NCBI GenBank assembly: GCA_026119855.1
Contig: JAOWBW010000036.1
Span: forward strand, 1,364,001-1,428,000
Length of the DNA: 64,000 nt
Reading direction: 5' to 3'
Source of the DNA: Campanula takesimana
Taxonomy: Eukaryota > Streptophyta > Magnoliopsida > Asterales > Campanulaceae
The notes under the pieces were generated by a model. That model worked only from the letters and a program-made list of their open reading frames with translations. It did no database searches and was not told the DNA's origin. Shown here piece after piece: positions 35,333 through 47,523 of this stretch (position 1 is the stretch's first letter; the number at the start of each line of letters is the position of its first letter). The position numbers and the translations under genes are program-made.

Positions 35333-35646
35333 TTATTTATTACATGAGACATTTGTTTGCTTTTTTTTTTTTTATTAGTATCATTAAAATAAATGAATAA
35401 ATTATTAGTAATTTATATTGATAGGAGTGGAAAATTAAATTGAAGGAAGGTTGAGAGTAAAAACGACGAAAATACCCATCATGTGACATGCACATGATCA
35501 ATTTCGTTAAATTTTTAACATTTGTTAGGATCCATGGGGTAAAGTGGGATAATTTTAACATTGGGTACCACTTAAACACAAATTTCGTGTTGGGGTGTAA
35601 AGTGGGATTCGGTGTATACTTGAGGGGGGTAAACTTATTTAAGCCC
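35333..35646. repeat. Right terminal inverted repeat of the Mutator-like element
   Basis: Inverted copy of 26518-26845. Between it and the Stowaway end (35196-35332) is AT-rich internal sequence without coding potential. Confidence 0.85.
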
Positions 35647-35654
35647 TACAATTG

Positions 35655-35981
35655 GTCATCTTAAACACTACCACTAGCCATCTTTTAGCACTCCAAAATG
35701 CACTGACAATAAACTCAATTACATATGCACTAGCATTCCAAAACACAAGAACTGATGGTCTTAAACATATGCATTAAGGCCTCGTTTGTTTTTCCATTTA
35801 GAGGCACTTAATGGGCTGAACATCTGAATCGGACAGACCTCAAGCATCAAGTCTGTTTTTTTTTTTTTTAGATTCGGATTTGAAAGCATCTGACTAGCTT
35901 CTTGAGATTCATACCTAAATTGTCCACTTATTTGCCTCTGAACTACCTTTTCACATTAACTAGTTGTAACCCGTCGATACT
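35655..35981. other. Host flank, possibly with a truncated MITE
   Basis: The segment from 35778 starts GGCCTCGTTTGTTTTTCC after TTAA and contains CATCTGAATCGGACAGACC and a T run (35856-35870). That wording resembles ends of PIF/Harbinger- or hAT-type MITEs known in plants. The other end is not visible and may lie beyond elements E to G. There is no gene. Confidence 0.3.
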
Positions 35982-37374
35982 TGTTGGGTATGCCTACTTA
36001 TATCTCAGTATTCAATGTATAGGATTGATTAGATTTGATTGATCCATCACCTAAGTTTTATTTCATGGACTTTAGACCCATATGTAAGAAGTATTTATAC
36101 TTCATTTTTTTGATAGTCCATTTGAATAGAATAGGCTTAGGAATAGGGAAAGGATATCAAGATTCAAGAAAATCATAGATTTGAGTGAAGCTATGCGCCT
36201 ACGCGCCGCGCCTATGCGTCGCGCCATGCGCCATGCGCCACAATGCACTACGCCTATGCGCCCCTTTTGGCGCGCGCCGTGTTATGCGCCTCTTTGGCTC
36301 AACGCGCCTCTCATTGTAGAAATTCAAACACTTGGTGATTTATTGAAGACATGAAGACTTGAAGAAATTCAGACTACGCCAAAGATCCAACGGTGGATAA
36401 ATAACACGTGTGTACTCAGATTTGAGGACACCTGTCCACAACGGTCATATTTGTGTTATGTGTCTAACGGCTATAAAAGGACACATGCTCCACTCATCGA
36501 GCTCCAGCATATCTATCCTTTGATCTTATCCACAAGGGATTTCCAACGGCTAGTTTTTGGGGCTCTACTATAAATACCCCATAACTTCAAACGTTTGAAG
36601 TTGCTAGATTGCTCTGAATTTCTCTCTCAAGCGTTTGTTGAAGATTGCTCATTAAAATCCCAGATTTCTCAAGAACATCTTTATACTTTCATACTTAGCC
36701 CAGATCCTCAAGCAAAAACACTTTAGTTTTATTGTGCTCTCAATCTCACAGATCTAAAAAGCCTTGAAACTAAGAACACACACGCACCTCTTTAAGTTTT
36801 ATCACTTAGATCTTTCTTTAAGAGATACACCGGTTTTGTCTAGGATTTGTTCTTTCATAGAATTATAGATCTTGAGTTAGTGTAAAGCTCAAACGTTATA
36901 ATTTGTAACACTCACTCATATTATAAGATCTCCATTAGAAATCGAAGACTAACCATCTTGGTAGAGGACGTAGATCATTTTCCGATCGAACCTCTCCAAA
37001 TAGAGCGTATTCATTTCTTGTCATTTACTTTCAAGTTATTATCTTATCTCACTATTTGCTTGTTTATTCATTGTAGATTGATTGGATTGAATTGTGTTGT
37101 GTTTGTTTCACATTTGCCTTAGTTCCATCTTTCACTCACTTTGAGCCAAAATACTTAGAGTGTGTGTGCGCCCCCTTTATCATCTTTGCGCCTACTTTAC
37201 TTACTAAATTCCGCTGTGCATTTCACTCACTCACTTAGGCGCATTTCATAACGCTTAATTGATAAAGTGCGCATTTACAATTGAGTTTATCAAGGGTACG
37301 AAAAGAATTTCAAAACAGCTATTCACCCCCCCTCTAGCTATTTTTATACCCTTGTTACCCCTTTGGGACCAACA
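35982..37374 (+). repeat. Element E 5' LTR (1393 bp)
   Basis: TGTTGGGTATGCC to ACCAACA. TATAAAT is at 36569-36575, and a cluster of ATGCGCC/GCGCGCC words lies at 36190-36310. It aligns with the 3' LTRs of A and C along its whole length but is clearly diverged. Confidence 0.94.
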
Positions 37375-37376
37375 AG

Positions 37377-37388
37377 TGGTATCCGAGC
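37377..37388 (+). other. Primer-binding site of element E, one mismatch
   Basis: TGGTATCCGAGC, two bases after the LTR. The standard site has A where the second C of ATCC stands. Confidence 0.85.
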
Positions 37389-37447
37389 AAACACCTTTAT
37401 AAAACGTTTTTGTTTTTCATGCTTAACAGCTTGGGTGCCGATTCGAA

Positions 37448-39699
37448 ATGGCAAACTCAAAACCTATGGCAACTGTAAATTATACTCATGTTCCAATCTT
37501 TGATGAAGATCATTTTGACGTTTGGAAATTCAGCATCTTGACCCATCTCAGCTCAATCGATGAAAGGCTTCATGACACCGTGGTTTATGGACCTTACATC
37601 CCAATAAAAGCGAATCCAAATCCACGCACCAACGCTGCTCAACCAACAGTCAAGAAACCAAAGGAAGAATGGTCTGGAGAAGAAATTAGAAGAGTTGCAA
37701 ATGATGGGAAAGCAAGAAACATTCTCCTAAGAACTTTAAGCACGGCTATGAAACAACAAGTCATGCATTGTGCTACCGCCAATGAATTATGGGATGCTAT
37801 TGAAGAGCATATAGAAGGAGACATTGTTTGCAAGGAGAACAAGAGATATGAAGTTCAAAAGAGATTCAACAATTTCTCTCAACTCCCCGGTGAAACATTA
37901 AGACAGACTTATGAACGCTACTGTGAAATTATCAATCTCTGTATTTCACTTGGAAAGAATTTTTCAAACAAGGAATTGAATGTTAATTTCCTTGCTGCTT
38001 TTAGATCAAGATATCTCCATAAATCTAGCACCCTTGAAGATGCTGGAACTTTGGATGATTGGACCTTAAGGAACCTTTATGCTAATCTCAATGTTTACGA
38101 GCTCAAACTTCAGCGTAAGTGAAACTGAAGGAAAATCAAAATCCATTTCTATGGTGGCGCATAGAGAGGAAGCGCCTGCGCCGGTTGAGAAAAGTTCTGA
38201 TCCTAAAATTTCTACCTCTGAATTATTGGATATGGATGATGAAGACTTCGCTTTATTTTTGAAGAGATTCTAGAAGTTCAGAAAATTCTCAAAACCCGGC
38301 TCATTCAACAAAGCTCAAGGATCTACAAGCAGAGCTCCTCCAAAGTTCACAAGGAGCAGTGATTCAAAAAGGAAAGAAGACCTTATTTGTTTTAATTGCA
38401 GGAAACTAAGACATTTTGCATCAAGCTGCCCAATCCCCAAGTTTGAGTACATGCAGAAAAAGAGCAGTCACACTCCTAAATTCAATCATCACAAAGGATG
38501 ATGAAGATGATGCTTATGACTCCGATGATGACTACTCAAAAGATATTCCTGATATGAATGTCTTGAACAAACCTGTCAATAAATCTGCAGGTTATCAAGA
38601 GGTGAAAAAGAAGAAAGGACCAACCATTAGCGAGCTTGTTGAACAAGGATTTCTCACTCCGGCTCAAAGCGATGGTGGATTGTTATTTTCCAAATGTGAT
38701 ATGAGCGCAAGAAGCAAGCTCAGAAAAGGAAATTACATTAGACCACAAGTTGAACCAATTCCTAAAATCAACCATGATGTGGACATTGAAAAGCAAGAAA
38801 AATTGTTCAAATAGGCTGGAAAGTTAATCAGTTGATTTAGTGATATGAAGGAAGCTTTGGCACTATCATGTGATGAAATTTCCCAGCTTAAGACCGAGAA
38901 ATCTCTATTAAAATCTGAACTCACCCTCCTTAAAGAGCAGATAAAGAGTATGACTCCTCTTACTGTTAAAAACACATATCTAACGGAACACAACTCACTA
39001 CTTAAAGTTCAAAACGATGAATTGGTTACTCAAATTACTGATCTTAAAAAGATTACAAATGAGTGGTCCAATTCTTGTGTCACTATGGACGGTATCTTTG
39101 AGTCCCAAAAAGCCAGTGGTGATAAAAGTGGCTTGGGATTCACATCAACTAGTGACAACTTTAAGTGTGATGTCTGTGCTGAAAGAGACTGTGAATTTAC
39201 ACCTCAGCAAACTCGTGAAATTCCCAAGGAAAAACATTCTAATTCAATGGGTAAAGAACAGGAACACGTCAAGAGACAAACATTCCATTATGTCTACCCA
39301 ATGAAACAATTTGGGAAATCTAAAGGGAAGGAAGTAGCTACAGATAAATCATTCTTGAAACAAGGCGCGCTTCTTCTACGAGTGAACATTATGCGCCTAA
39401 GAGCCATGCGCCTAGGAGCCGTGTGCCTCCTATCCCTATGCGCCCTCCTAGAAAAAGTGCTCCAAAATTTCTAAAGAAGGATTTTGTTAAGGCTAGTTCA
39501 TCTGACCCAAAGAAGAATGCTATCCCTAAGAAAAGTAAGGAGTTTTTCAAAAACTCACGTGATTGGTGGCTTTCATCATTGTTCAATTTGTGATTGTTCT
39601 GGACATAAGGTCGTGGAATGCATTTTGATATTTACTCCCAATGCCAAAGGACATAAAAATCCTAAGGTCAAGCAAGAGTGGGTGGTCAAAAATTGCTAA
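37448..39699 (+). pseudogene. Element E gag with coiled-coil extension
   Basis: It matches C gag: VPIFDEDHFDVWKFSILTHL, then ETLRQTYERYCEI, then a zinc knuckle CFNCRKLRHFASSC near 38395-38436, then a coiled coil QLKTEKSLLKSELTLLKEQI (from 38875), then a second Cys/His stretch HHCSICDCSGHKVVEC. It is broken near 38110 (frame change), at 38271-38273 (TAG), at several places between 38430 and 38830, and near 39370-39570 (frame changes). Confidence 0.85.
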
Positions 39700-39738
39700 C
39701 TCTAGGACCCGAAAAGGAATAAAGGGGACCTGCTTTAA

Positions 39739-42710
39739 TGTCTATATTTCAGGTTCTTTGCTTCATGGCTGGATCTTCAAAAGCTAGAACGTATGAATGG
39801 ATTCTCGATAGTGGGTGTTCACAACACGACTGGAGATGAATCCTTACTTGAAGATGTTCATGAAGAAAGAGGTCCCTCCATAACATTTGGTGATAATAAC
39901 AAAGGACAGGTTGTAGTATATGGAAAGCTCATGAAGGACAAAGTGTGCATTGAAAGAGTCTCTCTCGTTGAAGGACTCAAGCACAATTTATTATCCATAT
40001 CTCAATTCTGCGACAAATGATTAGAATGCCATTTTACTTCAAAGAAATGTCTTATCAAGGATGGAAAATATGGAGCTACATTACTCACGGGATATCGTAA
40101 CACAAATATTTATATTATTGATTTCCAAAATATGAACTCTAGTACTAATCTTTGTTTTGTAGCTAAAAGTGTGAGCGAAAATAGTTGGATGTGGCACAAG
40201 CACTTAAGTCACTTGAACTTCAAGTATCTATCTAAACTCAGCAGGAATAATCTTGTTAAAGGACTTCCCAAGGTTGCTGATCATCATGACAAAAAGTGCG
40301 CCGCATGTCAACTTGGCAAAAAGCCGAAAAAGTCTTTCTCCAGCAAGACAAATCCCTCAACTACTAGATGTTTGCAACTGCTGCACATTGATCTATTTGG
40401 ACCAGTTACCACTGCAAGTATTAGAGGAAACAAATATACTCTAGTTGTGGTGGACGATTACTCAAGATATACATAGGTGAAAATGATGATTACAAAGGAC
40501 AATTGTTATGACATTCTAACCACCTTATTCAGACTGCTCCAAACCCAAAAAGAAGATGACATCGTTAGTGTACGATCTGACAATGGAACAGAATTCAAGA
40601 ATAACGGTGTTGCTCGATACTGTGACGATCATGGGATAGATCACAACTTTTCAACAGCTGGAGTTCCTCAACAAAATGGCATTGTGGAAAGAAAGAATAG
40701 GACATTGATTGAAGCGGGAAAGACGATGATAGCTGAAGCCAAACTAACGAAGTACTTTTGGGAAGAAGTTCAATACTGCATGTTTTACTCAAAATCGTTC
40801 CCTCATCAACAAACTTCACAACAATACTCCGTATGAACTTTGGCGTGGTAGAACTCCCAACATTGCATTCTTTAAAATCTTTGGTTGCAAATGTTACATC
40901 CTCTACAACGGAAATGAACATAGAGGTAAATTCGATGCCAAAGCCGACGAAGATATTTTTGTTGGGTATGACAAACATTCTAAAGTTTTTCGCGTTTTCA
41001 ATAGATCTACATTAGTGATAGTTGAATCTGTACATGTTACATTTGATGAACATTCTCTCCTTGACCCACAATTGGCTCCAAATGTTGCTGATGATTCTGT
41101 TGAGTTTATTGAGACAGGTGCTCCCATTCCAGTTGCGCCTACACAAGATAAGAATGCATCAACTCAAGAAAATCCATCTACATCAGTTGCGCCAAACTTT
41201 GATAATAGCGCACCGAGTGAAGATTCAGTTGCACCGTACAATGCGCCTGATGCTTTCACTCATGCGCCAAATTCTAATGATGCACCTGATGTCACTCCCA
41301 TTTTCAATGCTAAACCAGTTCAACCCCCTCTCTTTGATGATTTTGAATCTGGTGAAGATGTACCAATTGAAGACCTTCAAGTTACTACAACCCAACCTAA
41401 CTTACCTCCTGAAATTCGTGAAGTTAGAGGTCACCCAATCAATAATAGCATTGGTGATCTACATGTTGGGGTTTGTACAAGGAGAGATACAAACTTTGAT
41501 GCTTACACGGCATTTATCTCTCAAATTGAACTGAAGAAGGCTGATGAAGCGCTCCAAGATCCTAATTGGGTTATTGCAATGCAAGAAGAACTCAATCAAT
41601 TTGAACGATGTAAGGTTTGGACTCTTGTTCCAAGACCTCATGATCAAGGAGTGATTGGTCCGAAGTGGGTGTTTAGAAACAAGATGGACGAGAATGGAAC
41701 CATCACAAGAAACAAAGCAAGGTTGGTTGCACAAGGCTACAGGCAAGAGGAAAGTATTGATTCCGATGAAACTTTCGCGCCCGTAGCAAGACTTGAAGCT
41801 ATAAGGATCTTTCTAGCTTACGCCACTCACAAGAACTTCAAGTTATATCAAATAGATATGAAGAGCGCATTTCTAAATGGTGAACTCCAAGAACAAGTCT
41901 ACGTAGCTCAATCACATGGGTTTGAAGATTCACAATTTCTAAATCACGTTTACAAACTCCAGAAAGCTTTGTATGAGCTCAAACAAGCACCAAGAGCATG
42001 GTATGATACACTATCCAAGTTTGTCATTGAGAAAGGCTTCACTCGCGGTAAAATCGACACTACTCTTTTCATTGCCAAACATAATGGTCATATATTACTT
42101 GTTCAAATTTACGTCGATGATATTATTTTTGGTTCTACTAATGAATTATTGTGTAAGCGCTTTGAGAAACTAATGAAGAGCAAGTTTGAAATGAGCATGA
42201 TGGTAGAACTCAAATTCTTCCTCGGGATTCAAATCAAGCAAATGAGTGAAGGCATATTTATCAACCAAGCCAAGTATACAAGGGATCTAATAAGAAAGTT
42301 TGGACTGGAAAATGCAAAGGCATACGACACACCAATGGCTACCGGCAACAAACTCAACAAAGATTTAAAAGGTAAAAAGTTTGATCAAACGCTCTATCGA
42401 GGTATGATTGGCTCACTCATTTATCTTACTGCTAGTAGGCCTGACATAATGTTTAGTGTTTGTGTTTGCGCTCGTTATCAATCTGACCCTAGAGAAGCGC
42501 ACTTGATTGCTGTGAAATGTATTATATGATATCTCTCCGGCACTGTTAACCTTGGACTTTGGTACACCAATGATTCGAATTTTAAACTTGTAGGTTACTC
42601 AGATGCGGATTATGCAGCGTGCACCATTGATTGGAAAAGCAAAAGTGGCACTTGTCATTTCCTCGAATATCGACTTGTGTCATGGGCGAGTAAGAAACAA
42701 GCTTCAGTAT
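39739..42710 (+). pseudogene. Element E pol: protease, integrase, RT and partial RNase H
   Basis: The protease WILDSGCSQH is frameshifted near 39827. Stops: TGA 40018-40020, TAG 40474-40476 (Trp in C), TGA 42527-42529 (Arg in C). There is a frame change near 40760-40840. Integrase keeps its middle Asp (SDNGTEF, codon 40579-40581) and RT keeps YVDD (second Asp 42119-42121), unlike element C. RNase H is interrupted at 42710 in SKKQAS by insertion of F. Confidence 0.92.
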
Positions 42711-43861
42711 TGTGAATACCCCTTTCCGATGAAGCGACACATGGGAAGTATCTTGTGATTATTTTTATTTACAAAGGGAATATTCTTAACGACATTAAAA
42801 TTATAAGAGTCGCCACGCCGTTTTAATTAAAGCCAAAACATTGAAAAAAGCATTTTTAGTGGGTTCGGGGGTCAAATTACAACAAGAGAAGAATATTGGA
42901 CGTTATCACTCCTATTGCCCGAATTGATCGGTCTTTCTATCATGATGCATGTGTTAGTAGTGTGTTAGTGATTTAGACCAGATCCGAAGATTGCCTACGT
43001 TCCTCTCAATGTGAGAAGCTCAGGTCAGCGTAGTTCGCAAAGAATTTAGAATAGGCAGAAGAATCGGGATCATGCATAATGAGGGGGGAATTACCTAAAG
43101 ATTAGGGTTTAGAAGTAGTTCCTAGATCATCCTCGGGTTGATGAACTCTAGATCATCATCGGCTATGAAATAACATGTAAACATGAAGATCACAACCCTA
43201 AATATAGCATAAATAAGGTTTTAATCTATGAACACGAAGAACATGCGAAGAACATATTATGAACATATGAATGAACATGCAAGGAATATGAAGAAACTAT
43301 GAATAAACATGCAAGAACATGAATATAAAAGATCTACATTAAAAATGATGCAAGAACATGAAGAAAAAGTTAGAAAAACTTACCTATATTGGCAAGAAAT
43401 AAACCTTGGATCTTCTTGAGTGTTTGAATGCTTAATTAGGGAGAAAGTGGTGTTTAAGAACTCCAAAATTCGGACTTAGAGCTCTCAAAATCGGACCTTA
43501 AACCAATAGCATGGGATTAGTTAATATAGTAAACTGAGGGGAAGATCTGACGGCTGAGATCATCTGGGACAAAGGTGGCCGCCTGGCCATGATTGAAGCC
43601 GGCGACAAGAGTGGCCGCGTGACCAAGGTCGACGCGTAGCAAGGTTGGCCGCGTGGCCAATTCTGCTGGCTGACTTGATTCTTAAGCTAGGGTTTCTGCA
43701 TGGTTTTAAGGAAACCATTTATTACCTATTTTGATAGATTTTGTCATAAATGAGATATTTCGGGAATCCGGGACAAGTCTTTGCAAGGTTTCTAATTCCT
43801 ATCAAGTCCTTGTATTTTTGGGAAAGTTCTAATAAACTCATTTTCAGATCGGGTACTAACA
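42711..43861 (-). repeat. Element F 3' LTR (1151 bp)
   Basis: The left end is TGTGAATACCCC and the right end is GGGTACTAACA, so the minus-strand start is TGTTAGTACCC. The two ends form an imperfect terminal inverted repeat. Next to the right end is GTAGCCCCTCGG, a polypurine tract on the minus strand. The LTR holds a CCTACGT...CGTAG hairpin module (42989-43036) and TGGCCGCGTGGCCA-type palindromes (43577-43660), including a perfect 16-base copy at 43645-43660. Confidence 0.85.
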
Positions 43862-44388
43862 GTAGCCCCTCGGCGACACTTCTTGCAAGGCAATGGAGGG
43901 TCGACGATAAAAGAAGGATCCGTCTGAAACATGAGTTTCAAAATAGATGAAAGGTAAGGGAACGGCTGAACCTTGACAGGCGACCTACGTATCCGCGGGG
44001 GAATCAAGGCAAACGTAGTTCAAATCTGATGGGAAATCGGGAATGACTGTCCTTTGATAGGGAGCAACGTCTTCTGCTGGGGAAAATGCACCTGCTGGGG
44101 ATGATAAATGACCGCGTCGGTCGGGTGGCTGAACCTTTTCAGGTTTCCTACGTATCCTCAGAGGAATCAAGCCGGTCGTAGTTCAGAGATATTGGGGAAA
44201 GACGAGACATCGAACTTCTGCTGCGGATAATAAACCTACGGATACTATCTTGTATGAAGAACGAACATTCATAAGTAATGAAGTTATTTGGGAAAAATAA
44301 AGACTACGTTGTCTAAATAATCCCAAGATGGAATGGTAAACGCAATAAGGATTGCCAGGGTTCCTGCCGATTGTGCTAAAGTAATAGA
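43862..44388 (-). other. Element F 3' untranslated region with two CCTACGT hairpin modules
   Basis: No ORF. Two modules (about 43973-44021 and 44141-44184) share GCCTACGTATCC, a variable loop, GAATCAAG and CGTAGTTC. The CTACG and CGTAG parts can pair. The same module occurs in the LTR and at 49729-49786. Confidence 0.6.
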
Positions 44389-44845
44389 TGCTGGATTTCT
44401 CGCGAACAGAAACGCCGAGGCTTCTGCCAACCACGATCGATCAAGGATACGTATGTCATAGAGGCGCCGAAGTCTCTACGATCATGCAAATCCTAATAAT
44501 AAATTCCGGATCTCTCGCAAACAGAAACGTCGAGGCTTCTGCCAACCACGATCGATCAAGGATACGTATGTCATAGAGGCGCCGAAGTCTCTACAACCAT
44601 ACGAATCCTAATAATAGATGCTGGATCTCTTGCAAACAGAAACGCCGAGGCTTCTGCCAATCCCGATCGATCTAGGATGCGTATGTCATAGAGGCGCCGA
44701 AGTCTCTACAACCATACGAATCCTAATAATAAATGCTGGATCTCTCGCAAACAGAAACGCCGAGGCTTCTGCCAATCCCGATCGATCTAGGATGCGTATG
44801 TCATAGAGGCGCCGAAGTCTCTACAACCATACGAATCCTAAGCAA
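44389..44845. repeat. Tandem repeat, four units of 115 bp, in element F
   Basis: Units begin near 44389, 44504, 44619 and 44734. Each contains ACAGAAACGCCGAGGCTTCT, CGATCGATC, GATGCGTATGTCATAGAGG and CGCCGAAGTCTCTAC. They differ by a few bases. Tandem repeats at this place are known in Tat/Ogre elements and can seed satellite DNA. Confidence 0.92.
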
Positions 44846-44983
44846 ATATTTGGTGAAGGATGGAAATTTTAAGGGGCTTTCCGTACCCAAAAGTAACGAA
44901 TATCAGTCAAAATTGTGCTAAGGGCATTTAAAATGAATTAAGGGGAAAAGATCAGGGGCAAAAATGGAATTTTATCTGAAGGG

Positions 44984-45125
44984 ACAAGGTTGGCCGCGTG
45001 GCCAAACACAGTGAATTGCAATAGTGGCCGCGTGGCCAAGACCGCTGAGTGGTCAGATCTCCTTCACGCGGATCGCTGATCTGACGGCTGGGATAGAGAG
45101 TACATAAGTGGCCGCGTGGCCGAGG
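44984..45125. promoter_or_regulatory. TGGCCGCGTGGCCA palindrome cluster upstream of the PMD gene
   Basis: Three copies (44990-45005, 45024-45039, 45109-45124); the first is the perfect 16-mer TTGGCCGCGTGGCCAA. A CT-rich stretch (45160-45210) and the PMD start codon at 45308 follow. The same palindromes precede the second antisense gene and occur in the LTR. A promoter role is inferred from position. Confidence 0.55.
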
Positions 45126-45307
45126 TCGCCGTCGGGCTGACTCCTTGGTCACATCACCAGAAACCCTCCCTCTTCTCCTTCTTTCTTCTTTCTTCTTCTT
45201 CCTTCCTCCATTGTTGACGAGTTAGAGAGAGAAAATTGAGTTTTTAGAGAGAGAAAGCTCAGATTTTGATAATTTTGAAGACTTCATTCCACATATTTCT
45301 TGAAGCT

Positions 45308-47523
45308 ATGGCAGATTGGATCAATGAGGCGTTATTCAGGGATTTTCCGGGCCAAGGTGGGTATATGCTTCCACAACAAGAGTAACAAGGAGAGGGGCAC
45401 GGTGATGCTCAGGGCGAGGGAAATGTAGGGGTTGACCCGGGAGAGGGTTTTGAAGCGGCGCCCTTGATTCCACGGGGCGGTTTGAGACCACGAGCCGCGA
45501 CTCGGAATTATCGCGATAATCTGCTGCGGTCTACGTTCGACCAAGATTACGATTTTTACATCGACTCTGAGCGTCGTTGGTCAATGGGGATTCCGGAGAC
45601 GCGAGAGGTAAATTTCGAATTTTCACTCCTCTCTTTCTCGCACATTTGTATGTTTTATACATAGTATGAAATGCCAGAATAATGGAATGCTAAATTTAAA
45701 TTGCTAGAATTGTAAATTGCTAGAATGGTAATATACCTGTGCTGTGTTTGCCTACAGAGGATCAAGGCTCGTGGGTCCACAGTGACTGTGGGCAAACTGT
45801 GGGCGTCTCTGCCGGAGGGACCGGGCGGTTTACGTGCTCGGATCGAGGCTATGGGGTTTGGCCCATTCTTTGACAGTGTCCGCATGGTTTGGGGCACCCT
45901 GAAGGTGGCAGCGGTGATAGAGGTGTGCCGGGAGTTCTGGTGGGAACCACCCATACCTTCCACTTTAGTTGGGGAGAGATTACCATCACGCCGACGGATT
46001 TCGCGGCTATCACGGGGTTGAGGTTTACTGCTACCCCTTTGCCTTTTGATGAGAGCTTGGCGGAGCGGCGGGACTATAGGCAGGCTCTGTTGGGAGTTGA
46101 CACTAATCTGGGAGGAGGTGCCAAGGGTTATGGAGTGGAGGCCGGGAAAGTGAACCGTTTGGTGGAGGTGGCTATTGAGGCCTTTGGTAGGGGGGAGTAT
46201 GATTTGGATTGTTTGGTCCGGCTGTTCTTATGGTACAGCTTTTCAGAGATCTTATTTCCCAGTGGGGCTACTGTCTGCCGGTACTCACTGCTAGGGGCTC
46301 TTGTGGACTTGGACCTAGTCGGTGGGACTTCTTGGGGTGGAGCCGGTTTGGCTGAGATTTACCGGGCATTGGACCATTGCTCGAGGTCTAGCTCGTCGGC
46401 CTTTGACGGGTTTCAGTTCGCCTTTGAGGTATGCTCTTGACTACCCTTCTTTTTCACATTGTTGAGATTTTCGCTCTATCTTTTGGTCTGAAATGTCTCT
46501 TTCATTGTATGCACAGGCTTGGGTGTACGAGATCTTCGGCGTCGCCCCTTTTCAGTTGGTGATGAGTGCCAACAAGGTTGTTCCCATCATGTCGTACTGG
46601 TGCAAGGGCAACAGGGCTCCTCCCCGCAGAAACCGGGATAGGAAGACGGTGGATGCTGCTGATCTGAGGAGGGTGTTCGCGATGTCTGAGCCTGTCGGGG
46701 TTAGATTTTACCCATGGAGTCCGGCCAATGAGGCTTCGGTGGGTCCATATGTAGTGGAGTTGACCTCTTCTAGGGTTCTGCTTGTGGGTCTCACCGGGGA
46801 GGCTATGTATATCGGAGAGAGGGTGGTTCGTCAGTACAGGGCTGGTGCGTTACCATGGGCTCCTTATGACCCTCCTCGGGATATGCTCCGTCCTGCGAGG
46901 TTGGCGACTTTCTTGGCTCCCACTCCAGCAGAGCATTACAGAGGGAATGATGATTATGCCAGCTATGTGCGGACACGGCTGATCAGCCCTCAGGTTCAGG
47001 CTAGGATGCTATCAGGAGAGGGATCGAGCTCAGCCCGGTATGTTGGTCGGAGTCGGCCTTTGGTTGACATGCCCCTTCGCTCGAGTAGCGTGAGAATGAT
47101 GAGGGGCGGCCGGGAGGTGGAGCTTAGCTTGGAGCCGACTGATGCAGATCTTGTTGAGGAGACATTCATTCCTCCGCCCGACGCTGGGGTACGGCTTTGT
47201 AATTTATATTAGTCATGTTTGTACACATTTATTTCTTTCTGCATTGTAATCATTTGCCTTGGTTTCCCTTTCAGGTGACTCGGGAGGCATATATCCGTTC
47301 AACCCGGCGGGAGAACGTGTTGATGCGCTTACTGAGGGAGGCGTACCATTCATGTACTTGTCAGAGGGACGACGTTGCGTCACCCCAGCGTTGTGAGCGG
47401 TCTCCGAACGGTGCGGGCTCTTCTCACACTGGTGGTCGAGCGGTCCGGGGACGGAGTTCGGGTGCCGGTAGCTCTCGAGCTTTAGCGCGGCGTAGAGACA
47501 CCACGGAGAAGGATTCTGATTAG
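45308..47523 (+). pseudogene. Plant mobile domain (PMD) gene, four exons, antisense inside element F
   Basis: Exons 45308-45607, 45758-46428, 46517-47188 and 47275-47523. Each junction has GT...AG, all introns are phase 0 and short (88-150 bases). The protein has the PMD pattern (PF10536-type): FGPFFDSVRMVWGTLKVAAV, then HTFHFSWGEITITPTDFAAI, then RLFLWYSFSEILFP, then WVYEIFGVAPFQL, then a C-terminal basic tail (RRRDTTEKD). Length is about 630 residues. PMD proteins in plants act in nuclear silencing and are repeatedly captured by transposons. Breaks: TAA at 45383-45385 after 25 codons, and a one-base frame change near 45935-45945. An alternative start after the stop would leave most of the domain, so a shortened product is possible. 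It runs opposite to gag-pol. Confidence 0.8.

Larger units (their letters stand above)
26518..35646. mobile_element. Non-autonomous Mutator-like (or hAT-size TSD) transposon with long terminal inverted repeats
   Basis: It starts GGGCTTAAATACGTTTACC at 26518, and its right end is the inverted copy ending AAGCCC at 35646. The eight bases outside both ends are identical: TACAATTG at 26510-26517 and at 35647-35654. The inverted repeats extend inward for about 310-330 bases with roughly 85-90 percent identity by eye (both arms contain AAGTGGTACCCAAT, GATGGGTATTTTCGTC, AAGCAAACAAATG). Long inverted repeats starting with GGG favour a MULE, which normally makes 9-bp duplications; 8 bp is the hAT length. 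No transposase is encoded. Without the nested insertions it would be about 780 bases. Confidence 0.85.
35982..42710 (+). mobile_element. Element E: SIRE-like Ty1/copia retrotransposon, 5' part, cut by element F
   Basis: It has a 5' LTR, primer-binding site, gag and pol in the same order as element C. The sequence stops mid-RNase H at 42710, exactly where the LTR of F begins, so the remainder should lie beyond F, outside the window. It is preceded by ATACT (35977-35981). Gag and pol carry many stops and frameshifts. The GC-rich words here are TGCGCC rather than TGCGCA. Confidence 0.93.

Noticed and set aside
44389..44845. Regularly repeated units that could suggest a CRISPR-like array
   Set aside because: The units are contiguous 115-bp tandem copies with no unique spacers, in a plant retroelement.
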